A stretch of DNA of 64,000 nt from Alphaproteobacteria bacterium. Lineage in GTDB: Bacteria > Pseudomonadota > Alphaproteobacteria > SMXS01. The first letter of the stretch is position 1. Each line of letters opens with the position of its first letter. Under the pieces are notes generated by a model. That model was not told where the DNA came from. It made no database searches and saw nothing but the letters and a program-made list of their open reading frames with translations. Shown piece by piece: positions 18,347 to 26,679 of the stretch. The position numbers and the translations under genes are program-made. The stretch is taken from the NCBI GenBank assembly GCA_028284945.1, contig JANQQJ010000042.1, forward strand, positions 1-64,000, read 5' to 3'.

Positions 18347-19708
18347 TCAGGTTCGTGCCCGGAGCATCTCCAGGCAGGTCATGATCGCGCGCCCGGAGTG
18401 GTAGGCGGCCTTCTTTTCGTCAGCCTTGTTGTTCATGACCCGGCCATTGGGCGCGATAAGGTTGTGCCACTCACCGCCTTCCCAGTCAGCCTGCCGATTG
18501 ACGATCCAATCGAGCGTTCCGAGGTAGCATTGCGCGTAACGCGCCTCCCCGGTCCGCTGATAGAAGTGAAGGGCGCAGATCAACGCTTCGGCCTGCACCC
18601 ACCACTGTTTGTCCCGGCGGTAGGCAGGCCCCGTCAACGGCCCGGACGTAAAGAAGCCACCGTGGCGCTCGTCCCATGCATGCCGGTAGGCCGTCTCGAA
18701 GATTTCGATTGATGCTTCGACCGATGGTGTTCTTGGCAGGCCAAGCCGGTCGCAGCCCACCGACACCATCCAGACGGCCTCAACATCGTGTCCATAGGCA
18801 ATGGCGTGCTTGTGATCGCGGACGATCGATGTCCAGTCCCGTGTGTGGTTATCGGTACAGGCTGGCCCCTCGGGCCGAACGACCTTAACCGTCAGAACAT
18901 CGATCAGTTCTCGAATCCGGTCCAGAACAAGGGGGTCACCGGTAAGCTCGTAGTAATCCAGGAACGCTTCGAAGAGATGGATGTGGGTGGCGTGCCGCTT
19001 TGCTCCCGGTGCAATGTTGGACAGGAACCCGATTTCCGGTCTTTGGCATAGCCGCCAGTCCGGCTCGAAGAACTCCAGATAGCCACCATGCTCCCGGTCG
19101 TGCGCCTTTTCCTCGAACAATGCGAATAGGTCCCGGGCCATGCCTGCAGCCTCGTCGGACTTCGCCGCCTTGGCGTATTCGCAAAGAGCAAAGAGGACAT
19201 AGGCCTGGCCGCAGATGTGCTTCTCGGGCATCACCACACGCCCGGTCGGAGCGTCGACTTTCCAGAAGTATCCCCCATTGACCTCGTCACGCATAACGTC
19301 GCGCAAATAGATGAATCCGTGACGCGCGGCGTTCAGCGCCTCGGCGCCCGCGAACCCGCCACTTACCAGGCGTGAAAAGTACCAAAACATCCGCGCCTGC
19401 ATGATCAGCATGCGGTCGTGGCGTTCAGCCGTGGGCCGGTCTAGGCGGTCGCGCGCGAGTATGTAGCCGCCATAGTCATGATCCAGGGCGGCCGGATACC
19501 AATAGGGCGTGATGTTTTCGTAGAGCAACCGTTCCAGTAGGGGGACCGTCTCTTCTGGTGTCTGCGGGAGCGGAATGTGCGCGCCGCGCCTCGGCTGAAA
19601 ATGCGGCAACCGTTTTAACGCCGCATTCGTGGCACGCTGAAAAAACCGCCGTGGCCCGCTCACCACAATAGCCCCTGGCTCACATGGCTGGGGCAGACCT
19701 TGCGCCAT
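18347..19708 (-). CDS. AGE-family sugar epimerase/isomerase
   Basis: 453 residues, an (alpha/alpha)6 barrel of the N-acylglucosamine 2-epimerase family. Diagnostic blocks are HICGQAYVLFALCEYA, HIHLFEAFLDYY, YGHDVEAVW (family pattern GHD-x-E) and WWVQAEAL, with EWHNLIAPNG near the end. The family includes N-acetylglucosamine, cellobiose and mannose epimerases and sulfoquinovose isomerase. The N-terminal about 55 residues are not part of the fold and may be a mis-set start or extension. It follows the TonB/GPH genes, suggesting sugar handling. Confidence 0.9.
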   Translation of the reverse strand: MAQGLPQPCEPGAIVVSGPRRFFQRATNAALKRLPHFQPRRGAHIPLPQTPEETVPLLERLLYENITPYWYPAALDHDYGGYILARDRLDRPTAERHDRMLIMQARMFWYFSRLVSGGFAGAEALNAARHGFIYLRDVMRDEVNGGYFWKVDAPTGRVVMPEKHICGQAYVLFALCEYAKAAKSDEAAGMARDLFALFEEKAHDREHGGYLEFFEPDWRLCQRPEIGFLSNIAPGAKRHATHIHLFEAFLDYYELTGDPLVLDRIRELIDVLTVKVVRPEGPACTDNHTRDWTSIVRDHKHAIAYGHDVEAVWMVSVGCDRLGLPRTPSVEASIEIFETAYRHAWDERHGGFFTSGPLTGPAYRRDKQWWVQAEALICALHFYQRTGEARYAQCYLGTLDWIVNRQADWEGGEWHNLIAPNGRVMNNKADEKKAAYHSGRAIMTCLEMLRART

Positions 19709-19945
19709 GCTGTTTCCGGTGATGCACCCTTGTAATGGGCGAGACCGTCCTTCAGTCCAATGATCATCGGCTTATTGTTACTGTAGCCGCCCGGATTGGA
19801 CTGTGGGTGCTGTTCCTTCACAGACGAAAAAGCCGGTTTCCTTTTGTGGCATCACAAAACGCTGGGGATGCTGACCCAAATAGTTGTAGACCGATATTGT
19901 TCCGCAGCGCTCCGCGCCAATGATCAGGAAGTGCGAAAAGGTCAT
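19700..19945 (-). pseudogene. sulfotransferase remnant
   Basis: From the ATG at 19945 the frame reads MTFSHFLIIGAERCGTISVY, then NYLGQHPQ and PQKETGFF. This is the 5'-phosphosulfate-binding start of PAPS-dependent sulfotransferases. The frame ends at a TAG-like stop near 19778 after only 50-odd residues. A one-base shift near 19805 restores a plausible continuation (SNPGG, IIGLKDGLAHYKGAS, the usual region after the PSB loop), and then similarity fades. A full enzyme is about 280-320 residues, so the gene is both frameshifted and truncated. Its 5' end overlaps the region upstream of the phosphodiesterase gene. Confidence 0.7.
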
Positions 19946-20026
19946 GAAACGCCAAGGTCGTCCACTCAAGGGACCACGGTCGCCGAGGTGTCACTTGAGT
20001 GTCAACCTTCTACACACCGGCTTGCC

Positions 20027-21547
20027 GTGACCGCTCGCGTGCTGCTTCTGGCCGTTGACGGTGCCGTTGCGCCGCTGTTAACCGCGTGGGCCGACCAAGG
20101 CCTACTTCCAACTATCCAGCGTCTACGCTCAACCGGTTTCGCCGGTGCGGTCGATGGACCGATGGGCTTCGGCGATGCCCCAACATGGGCGACCGTGCAT
20201 ACTGGCGTCTCGCCTGCCCATCACGCGCGCTATTCCTACAGGGAATTTCGTCAGGGAACATACCAAAAGGTTTTGCCCGTCGACGCCGACCTGATGGCCG
20301 ATCCGTTCTGGGTTGCGCTCAGCGAGGCCGGCAAGCGGGTTGCTGTTCTTGATATGCCCAAATCTCCCCGGCCCGACGACTTGAACGGGGTATTTCTTGG
20401 CGACTGGCTGGTACATGGGCGCGAACACAGCCAACCCGTCAGTTTTCCCGCTGAATTCGCCCAGGAGGTATTGGACAGATATGGCCCGGCGCCACCGAGC
20501 ATGTGCGGCCTTAACCAGCCGGCGCTAGATGCCCAAGGGTATCAGACGATGCTTGACCGGCTGATGCAGTCTATCGAGATGAAGCGCGATCTTATCCTGT
20601 CGATCCTGGACCGCGAAGACTGGGACTTGCTCGCCGCCGGCTTCAAGGAATGCCATTGCATAGGTCATCATGGGTGGAACCTGCACGACCCGGAACATCC
20701 GGCCTTCGACCCTGAGGTCCTCGAAGTAACCGGTGATCCATTGCTACGGATCTATCAGGCTGTAGACGAAGCGATCGGTGAGATCATTGCGCGTGCCGGC
20801 GCCGGCGCTACCACGATTGCATTTACACCGCTGGGCATGGGGCCCCACTATGGCGCGTTCCAGATGCTGTCTGAAATCCTGGCGCGATTGGGTCACTCCG
20901 GTAACGTCTTTGTCCGCAGCGCAAGGCGCCTTATTAAGGCACTGGCAGGACCGCCCAAAGCAACGCCAGGCCCGGCCGGTGATGGACCCCCATCGGAAAC
21001 CGGGGTGCGAACCCGGGTCAAAGAGGCATTTGAGTCGAGACGTCGCTGCCTGACCGTCGACCTGTCCGAACACATTAGTGGGCTCAGGTTGAATCTCGTC
21101 GGGCGCGAGCATAGGGGGCGCGTAGATCCTAAGGACCGGCACGAGTTTGAAGACCAGCTGATCGCCGACTTTTCGGCACTGAAAGACGCCAATTCAGGCC
21201 TGCCACTGGTCGACCGTGTGCTGAGAACGCGGGACTACCATTCTGGGCCGATGATTGACCGCCTGCCTGATCTACTCGTCTATTGGAACATGACGCGGCC
21301 CGTGTCCGCGGCAGCGTCACCAAAATTCGGCACTCTTAAAGCAACCGGTCCAAAGCGGCGCACGGGTGCCCATCGCGACGGCGGGATTCTGTTTGCCTAC
21401 GGACCCCATATCGGCCCGGGGACGTCATCAACGGCAGCAATCGACGCCAGGCGGATCGCTCCCACCGTGGCCGGTCTGCTAGACCTCGACTTTCCGCAGA
21501 GCGCCGTTTCGCCCGTTCATGAGATTACGGACTGCGAAGCGACTTAA
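20027..21547 (+). CDS. alkaline-phosphatase-superfamily phosphodiesterase/nucleotide pyrophosphatase-like protein
   Basis: About 506 residues from the GTG at 20027, chosen because the conserved fold starts with VLLLAVDGA; the open frame upstream covers the decayed sulfotransferase. The metal Asp lies in LAVDG and a candidate nucleophile Thr in PTWATVHTG. GHHGWN and AHRDGGILF supply His residues. The usual SDHG motif is replaced by TPLGMGPHYG, so the two-metal centre looks incomplete and activity is uncertain. Related proteins are annotated type I phosphodiesterase and occur near sulfotransferase, PqqD and nucleotidyltransferase genes. The 3' end overlaps the convergent nucleotidyltransferase gene by 23 bases. 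Confidence 0.75.
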   Translation: MTARVLLLAVDGAVAPLLTAWADQGLLPTIQRLRSTGFAGAVDGPMGFGDAPTWATVHTGVSPAHHARYSYREFRQGTYQKVLPVDADLMADPFWVALSEAGKRVAVLDMPKSPRPDDLNGVFLGDWLVHGREHSQPVSFPAEFAQEVLDRYGPAPPSMCGLNQPALDAQGYQTMLDRLMQSIEMKRDLILSILDREDWDLLAAGFKECHCIGHHGWNLHDPEHPAFDPEVLEVTGDPLLRIYQAVDEAIGEIIARAGAGATTIAFTPLGMGPHYGAFQMLSEILARLGHSGNVFVRSARRLIKALAGPPKATPGPAGDGPPSETGVRTRVKEAFESRRRCLTVDLSEHISGLRLNLVGREHRGRVDPKDRHEFEDQLIADFSALKDANSGLPLVDRVLRTRDYHSGPMIDRLPDLLVYWNMTRPVSAAASPKFGTLKATGPKRRTGAHRDGGILFAYGPHIGPGTSSTAAIDARRIAPTVAGLLDLDFPQSAVSPVHEITDCEAT

Positions 21548-22706
21548 CGCTGCGGGCGAGCCGCGAAATGGCGTAGCGTAGAGGGCGTTGGACATATCGG
21601 ATGGGCCACCTCCAGACGCTTTTGTCGCCGTATGTCCAAGCCAGACAGGCCCGGGACGGAAACAGCAAAAACCGCACCGCCTCTAGCCTGGTTTGCCAGT
21701 CCGCCAAGCCCATGAATGATCGCGTCGATGACAGGCCCTGAAGCGCACCAGCCAATGCAGCGTCCCGCTCGAGCCGTCCTGTGCGCCGGCTGGCGGATTC
21801 GAGTTCAGCGATCACCGGCTCAGGGATCTCCGCGTGAAGGTCCGCGCGCAAATAGCTGCACATCGTGGCCGCCGCCAACGAAAGACGCCGATGAGCCACC
21901 TGCGTCACGAAACGATCCCAATCAATGACGCGGGCGGCCGCGATGGTCAGCCAGGCGTCGCAAGCCCACCGTAAATTGGCCCGGTGTCTCGACGTGCTGG
22001 CCTGGCTGAGAATCGCCACCAATTGATCGGTCGGCGACGCCACGCGGACGATTTCACCGCCGACCTCCACCGGGATGGACCGGGCCACCACATCGCTGCC
22101 TTCATTCGCGTAGCAAGGGTGATCGGCCAAGTCGCGCATTAGTCGAAGCGGTAGCCCGTCCCTGTGCTCAAAGGTCTCAGTTGTCGGGCTCCTGTCCTGA
22201 ACATGTGCGCGGTTGAAGCCTGCTTCGGCCAATGCAGATGCCACGCCCGAGGTGGTTTTACCAACATAGAGCCTCAGTTCGTGGCAATGCCTATGCGCTG
22301 GCTCGCGATATGCGGTTACTGCCACCCCGGCACCCCCGATAAGGACAAATTGAACGCCCTTATCCGCGAAGGTCTTCACGAGGCGGGCGAGGATCGTCTC
22401 AATCGCGCCCCAGCGCAGCTCTTCTCGAAAAGCCGCGGCGCGCAAATAGGTGCGCAACCCATCCGGAACATCCACGCCACTTCGTGCGATGCTGTCATTG
22501 ATCAAAGGAAGCAGACCCTTGAGGCCCCGTTGGTCGGCCTCTAAAGCCTGTCGCGGGTCGCCGACCATCTGGGTCCAAGACGACCACGCAGCCGCCGCGG
22601 CATCGCGGTCCAGCAGGCAGAACCGCAACAACAGGGTATCCCTACCATCAGGCAGCAAGATTCTTAGCGCATCGATGAAACCCTGCGCGGTTGGCAAATT
22701 CGCCAT
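21525..22706 (-). CDS. nucleotidyltransferase-family (PF14907-like) protein, degenerate active site
   Basis: 393 residues from the ATG at 22706. The fold of PF14907-type nucleotidyltransferases is visible: a helical N-terminus, then FVLIGGAGVAVTAY (GG loop, about residue 130). Where the intact neighbour at 24086 has ARAMRDLDVLIP, this protein has HRHCHELRLYVG, so the catalytic Asp-x-Asp is absent. It is probably not a working transferase and may act as a partner or regulator of the intact copy (inference). It starts 13 bases after the GT2 gene and is co-directional with the PqqD and GT2 genes. Confidence 0.75.
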   Translation of the reverse strand: MANLPTAQGFIDALRILLPDGRDTLLLRFCLLDRDAAAAAWSSWTQMVGDPRQALEADQRGLKGLLPLINDSIARSGVDVPDGLRTYLRAAAFREELRWGAIETILARLVKTFADKGVQFVLIGGAGVAVTAYREPAHRHCHELRLYVGKTTSGVASALAEAGFNRAHVQDRSPTTETFEHRDGLPLRLMRDLADHPCYANEGSDVVARSIPVEVGGEIVRVASPTDQLVAILSQASTSRHRANLRWACDAWLTIAAARVIDWDRFVTQVAHRRLSLAAATMCSYLRADLHAEIPEPVIAELESASRRTGRLERDAALAGALQGLSSTRSFMGLADWQTRLEAVRFLLFPSRACLAWTYGDKSVWRWPIRYVQRPLRYAISRLARSVKSLRSP

Positions 22707-22719
22707 AGCAAACCAGGCC

Positions 22720-23415
22720 CTAACTCGGCTGAGGGCTTCGCGCCCGTTGCAGCCGTGCCTGAATGAGGCGCATCCGCTCTTCCGCCTCTCCATCGCGATT
22801 GCGGCTCATATTGGATCCGTGAAGGCGGCGGCGAACCGAATGTTGCGGCAACACCTCCAGCTTGGCGCCAGCCTCTTGAGCCCGCATCAAAAAGTCCAGC
22901 GCATCAAGGTGGAAAAGATCCTCGTCCAGCATGCCAATCCGGTCGAACAGGTCGCGTTTGACTACGGCAGAGTTTAACCACCCGGTGTCGCGTGGCGCAT
23001 CAAGTTCGTCGCGCAACGCGTCTGCTTCCTCGGCAACTTCAAGCTCCCAGAAATGTTCTGCCTGGGTCGTGCATAGGCTGATGTCAGGATCTGCATCGAA
23101 GCGTGCCATCTGTAGCTCGAGCTTTTCTGGCAGCCAAAGGTCGTCAACATCCAGAAGCGCGATGAACGCCCCTGATGCTATTGCGATCCCACGGTTACGG
23201 GCGGCAGCGGGTCCCCGATTTTCCTGGCGGACTGACCGCACACGCTCGCCCAGACCGGCGATGACCTCATCCGTTGAATCGGTCGAACCATCGTCAACAA
23301 CGATGATTTCGATTGGCCGATAGCTCTGTGCCTCAATGCTTTCGACGGCTTCGGTCAGAAACCGGGCGCCGTTGAATACCGGGATGATACAGCTGACGAG
23401 CGGACGGGAAGACAC
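22720..23415 (-). CDS. family 2 glycosyltransferase
   Basis: 231 residues with the GT-A fold: CIIPVFNGARFL at the start, IIVVDDGSTDSTDEVI, RNRGIAIASGAFIALLDVDD with DVDD as the metal/nucleotide-sugar DXD motif, and LWLPEKL. It is short for the family and has no membrane segment, so it is a cytosolic transferase. The acceptor is unknown; the neighbouring PqqD-like protein and nucleotidyltransferases suggest modification of a peptide or surface polymer (inference). Confidence 0.88.
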   Translation of the reverse strand: MSSRPLVSCIIPVFNGARFLTEAVESIEAQSYRPIEIIVVDDGSTDSTDEVIAGLGERVRSVRQENRGPAAARNRGIAIASGAFIALLDVDDLWLPEKLELQMARFDADPDISLCTTQAEHFWELEVAEEADALRDELDAPRDTGWLNSAVVKRDLFDRIGMLDEDLFHLDALDFLMRAQEAGAKLEVLPQHSVRRRLHGSNMSRNRDGEAEERMRLIQARLQRARSPQPS

Positions 23416-23432
23416 AGGCTTGCGGCGGAGCG

Positions 23433-23852
23433 TCAGCGTGCGGTTAAGGTGTCGGGCAGCGGCGGGTCGAGCGCGAACAACTCAGCCATATCCTCATAGC
23501 GTTGCAGGCTTGGGGGCTCGTAGGGCGATTTCGACGCGGTGCCGTCCGGTGCCTGGGATGCTTCTGCGTCGCCGTCCGCCGGCACCACCAAGTTGGCCGC
23601 TTGAAGTTCACCGACGAGGGTCCCGAAGTCGGAGAGCGCCGTTTCACGGGAGACCTCGTGCCGAGCCAGGATGGTATCAACGATCCCGCCACCGTTGTGG
23701 CCAGCCTCAATGCCACTCCAGATAAGCCCGCCGACACCACCCAGGCTATAATAGATACCTGTCGAGAGGTCGATGATGATTGCCTCACCATCCATGACCT
23801 TTGCAGTGACTTGGGGTTCGTTAACTCGAACTCTTACCGTTTCAAGATCCAT
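23433..23852 (-). CDS. PqqD-like RRE protein with leader-like tail
   Basis: 139 residues. Residues about 1-90 form a PqqD-type winged helix: VNEPQVTAKVMDGEAIIID, then LSTGIYYSLGGVGGLIW, and a helical end with FGTLVGELQAANLV. PqqD domains (RRE) bind the leader of ribosomally made peptides. After an Ala/Asp/Ser linker the C-terminus carries PYEPPSLQRYEDMAEL and then ALDPPLPDT. This is like the Tyr-x2-Pro-x-Leu leader element that such domains recognise. The gene lies between the GT4 remnant and the GT2 gene. No classical protease or cyclase partner (B2 or asparagine-synthetase type) is in the window. Confidence 0.85.
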   Translation of the reverse strand: MDLETVRVRVNEPQVTAKVMDGEAIIIDLSTGIYYSLGGVGGLIWSGIEAGHNGGGIVDTILARHEVSRETALSDFGTLVGELQAANLVVPADGDAEASQAPDGTASKSPYEPPSLQRYEDMAELFALDPPLPDTLTAR

Positions 23853-23950
23853 GCGCGTGCAGCCCCTTATTGTTTTCTTCGCAACAGCAATAGCATAGCG
23901 CTCTCTGTAAGCGAAGAACCCCCTGTATTACGGGCCCAGTCTTCTTACGC

Positions 23951-24085
23951 TCACATGCCCAGCAATTTGCGGTATTGCTGGTCGTATCTGTTCAGGCTCT
24001 CCTCGATACTGAATAAGTCGACCGCCCGGCTTCTGGCGTTCCCACCCATTTCATTCAACCGATCCAGCTTGGATAGGAGTTCGTT
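23951..24085 (-). pseudogene. C-terminal scrap of a GT4-type glycosyltransferase
   Basis: Immediately after the TAG of the nucleotidyltransferase (24086), the same frame continues as NELLSKLDRLNEMGGNARS, then RAVDLFSIEESLNRY and YRKLLGM to a TGA at 23951. The MG-x-NAR-x-RA pattern with a following F-x-x-x-x-x-x-x-Y helix is the C-terminus of family 4 glycosyltransferases. Only 44 codons survive and no start exists, so it is a relic left by deletion. It shows that the cluster once held a second glycosyltransferase. Confidence 0.7.
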
Positions 24086-25216
24086 CTAAACATCATACTT
24101 ACGCCTCTCCCAGACCCGCCGCAGCACGCTGCCGCGATAACTCTGAATCACTCTGAATGTATGCTTTATGCGCCAGCGCAAAAGGCGCCAAAAGCTGTCC
24201 GTACCGCAGTTATAGAGCAAATCGAGATGATATTTCTTCAGCGGCGCGGTTATGCCCGCCGCGAGACGCGACAGCCAAAGCGCCCAGCGTGACCGCACGA
24301 TGAAGATCGATCGCCTATGATGCGTTTTGGCACGGAGGCCGGGCCGGACGGCAAGGGGCCAAGCAAGGCCAAGAAGCTTTTGCGCCTGATAAAGCCGCGC
24401 CGGAAGAATATGGCCCAAGCCCGCTGAAGCGAAAAGGCCTTCAAGGACTTCCCAGTCGATGTCGTCAGTATGACGTCCGCAGATTTCGGCCAGATCGAGG
24501 AGCTGCCGAAGCCAGACGAAGGCAAACAGGTGCCCGCGGTCCTGTATCTGCGAATGAAAAACGTTGTGCCAGACCCGGTGTGTGGGCGAGAGGGATTGAA
24601 CTGTGCCGCCGGAACCGTCCAGCGGCCTTACGTCCGGCCAGACCGCCTCCGGGCGCAATAGATTGCGCTGCTGCCCGACATATCTGTGCAGTTCGACTGC
24701 AACAATGCCACCGGACCGCTCAAGGGCCGGAAAGGCATAGTTCCAATCCTCGTCCTCACCATCTTTTATTCTATACCCGTCCTTCATCATCGCGTCAGCG
24801 ACGTCCTGTAAGGACGCCTCGGGGATAAGCACGTCGAGATCTCGCATGGCGCGCGCACCGATCGTATCTTGCCCGGCTTCATACAGGAACGCGCCGCCTT
24901 TCAGGGCAACGGGGGTAACACCCACACCGCGGCAGATCTCGGCAACATGATCGGCTTCGGCGCGGATGCGCTCGTTCAATATCGCGTTCATCTGGTAGCG
25001 CCGCTGCAGCGCCCCCCTGACGGCATCCGGCAGGCTGTCCGTCAGGTTCTTTCGCTGCAGTGCCAGCCAAAGCGCAGGCGCAAGCATTTCCTGATCCGCG
25101 GTCGCGATCAGCCGCCGCACCGTATCGGTCTGCGCCAAATACCCCTGAAGATCTATAGATGAAGCCTGGCCGTCGCCGGTGGACAGACAGCGGCACAGAA
25201 GAAGAAATGCGTTCAC
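24086..25216 (-). CDS. nucleotidyltransferase-family (PF14907-like) protein, intact motif
   Basis: 376 residues. After an N-terminal helical region comes VTPVALKGGAFLYEAG (GG loop near residue 115) and ARAMRDLDVLIP, the Asp-x-Asp expected of a DNA-polymerase-beta-type nucleotidyltransferase. The remainder is helical with many Trp and His. Members of this family occur beside PqqD-like and HPr-kinase-like genes and have been linked to sugar or nucleotide transfer on modified peptides (established for related lasso-peptide clusters; applied here by inference). Its start faces the TIGR03032 gene across a 240-base divergent region. Confidence 0.82.
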   Translation of the reverse strand: MNAFLLLCRCLSTGDGQASSIDLQGYLAQTDTVRRLIATADQEMLAPALWLALQRKNLTDSLPDAVRGALQRRYQMNAILNERIRAEADHVAEICRGVGVTPVALKGGAFLYEAGQDTIGARAMRDLDVLIPEASLQDVADAMMKDGYRIKDGEDEDWNYAFPALERSGGIVAVELHRYVGQQRNLLRPEAVWPDVRPLDGSGGTVQSLSPTHRVWHNVFHSQIQDRGHLFAFVWLRQLLDLAEICGRHTDDIDWEVLEGLFASAGLGHILPARLYQAQKLLGLAWPLAVRPGLRAKTHHRRSIFIVRSRWALWLSRLAAGITAPLKKYHLDLLYNCGTDSFWRLLRWRIKHTFRVIQSYRGSVLRRVWERRKYDV

Positions 25217-25455
25217 CTTGTTTCCCTGATGCAGTTTGGCAGCATACTACTACGCAGCAAAGGAAACGCATCTTTTGAAGCGGCTTTGTCACAGGCAACT
25301 TTTTGGCCTTCCTGGGTATTCCTGTGGAGCGATGCCAGCTTCTGGCACCTGATTGCCGACGCCAACGGGCTTTCCGGCGTCTCGCCGCGTTCTAAGTGTC
25401 CGATGCGCGTCACGACCTGAACGTCCCATTGGGGTTCTACGGCCGATACAATCCT
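25217..25455. other. divergent intergenic region between nucleotidyltransferase and TIGR03032 genes
   Basis: About 240 bases that must hold the promoters for both the minus-strand modification genes and the TIGR03032/autotransporter pair. I see no convincing sigma-70 hexamers or dyad. An open frame (GTG at 25396) runs through the last part and could extend the TIGR03032 protein by 20 residues. Confidence 0.4.
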
Positions 25456-26679
25456 ATGATTTTCGGGCGGCTCTTGTTAGTGTGGCGCACCGTTTATGAG
25501 GGGCCATTTGTAAACGTGATAATTTCCTCGGCTTGTGGGGGCCGGATCAATTTGAGCGGACAGCAGAAACATAAACAGGCCGAGGCCCAAAAAGTCGACT
25601 ATTCGGTGTCGGGCGGTCTGGCGAGCCGTCTTGCGACATTGAACCTGTCGATTGCTTTTACATCCTACCAGTCCGGGCTGCTCTATTTCGTCGGCCGCAA
25701 CGCCCAGAACGGTATTAACATCCATCAGGCAGGGATGCCGAAGCCGATGGGACTGTGCCTCGACCCCAGCGGTGTACTGACCATGACCGCGGGCTACCAG
25801 ATCATGCGGTTTGAGAACACGCTGCAGCCCGACCAGAAGATCAATTACCTGTTCGATGTCTGCTATGTGCCTCGCCTGATGCATCTGACCGGTCAGCTCG
25901 ACGCGCATGATGTCGGGCTCGATGCAGACGGCCAGGCGATCTTCGTCAATACGCGGTTTAACTGCCTCGCCCGCCCGTCGGCAAAGCATTCGTTCGAGGT
26001 GGTCTGGAAACCGCCCTTTATCTCTCAGATCGTCGACGAGGACCGCTGCCACCTGAACGGGCTGGCGATGGAAAATGGCGTGCCCCGCTATGTGACGGCT
26101 GTGTCCCGGTCCGACACCATCGATGGCTGGCGCGACCGGCGCGCCGATGGCGGCATCGTCATCGATGTCGAATCCGGCGAGATCGTCTGTACCGGCTTGT
26201 CCATGCCGCACTCACCGCGGCTTCATAATGGCATGCTATGGCTGCTCAACTCCGGCACGGGCGAGCTGGGGACTGTGAACCTGGACACCGGCGCCTTCGA
26301 GCCCCGGGTGTTTTGCCCCGGCTTTCTGCGCGGCCTGAGTTTCCACGGCAATTTTGCGTTCGTCGGCCTCTCACGTCCTCGCTACAAGCGGTTCGAAGGG
26401 CTCGACCTGGACCGGCGCCTGGCGGACGCCGATTCCGAGCCGTGGTGCGGCGTCCAGATCATCGATCTGAGTTCGGGCGCCTGCGTCGACTGGTTCCGCA
26501 TCGACGGCACCATCGGTGAACTCTACGACGTAGAAGTGATACCCGGCGCAGCCTGTCCGATGGCGGTGACGCCGACATCGAACGAGGCTGCGCAACTGAT
26601 TACCTATGAGGGCATGCCGGCGGTGCGTGCCCCTCAGGATGGCGGGCAGCCTTCCGGCCAGCAGGCGCCCGCATCATGA
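25456..26679 (+). CDS. TIGR03032 family protein
   Basis: About 407 residues; ATG at 25456 preferred, GTG at 25396 possible. The conserved family core begins at VSGGLASRLATLNLSIAF and continues with TSYQSGLLYFVG, LCLDPSGVLTM, LMHLTGQLDAHDV, FVNTRFNCLA, HLNGLAME and the propeller-like MPHSPRLHNGMLW and GFLRGLSFHGNFAFVGLS. The family is a predicted beta-propeller of unknown function, often near sulfotransferases and repeat proteins. Here the TGA overlaps the ATG of the giant autotransporter, so the two are translationally coupled. No signal peptide is evident, so it is probably cytosolic. Confidence 0.85.
   Translation: MIFGRLLLVWRTVYEGPFVNVIISSACGGRINLSGQQKHKQAEAQKVDYSVSGGLASRLATLNLSIAFTSYQSGLLYFVGRNAQNGINIHQAGMPKPMGLCLDPSGVLTMTAGYQIMRFENTLQPDQKINYLFDVCYVPRLMHLTGQLDAHDVGLDADGQAIFVNTRFNCLARPSAKHSFEVVWKPPFISQIVDEDRCHLNGLAMENGVPRYVTAVSRSDTIDGWRDRRADGGIVIDVESGEIVCTGLSMPHSPRLHNGMLWLLNSGTGELGTVNLDTGAFEPRVFCPGFLRGLSFHGNFAFVGLSRPRYKRFEGLDLDRRLADADSEPWCGVQIIDLSSGACVDWFRIDGTIGELYDVEVIPGAACPMAVTPTSNEAAQLITYEGMPAVRAPQDGGQPSGQQAPAS

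Noticed and set aside
25229-25420. 63-codon plus-strand frame upstream of TIGR03032
   Set aside because: Overlaps the divergent promoter region and shows no start signal or homology.
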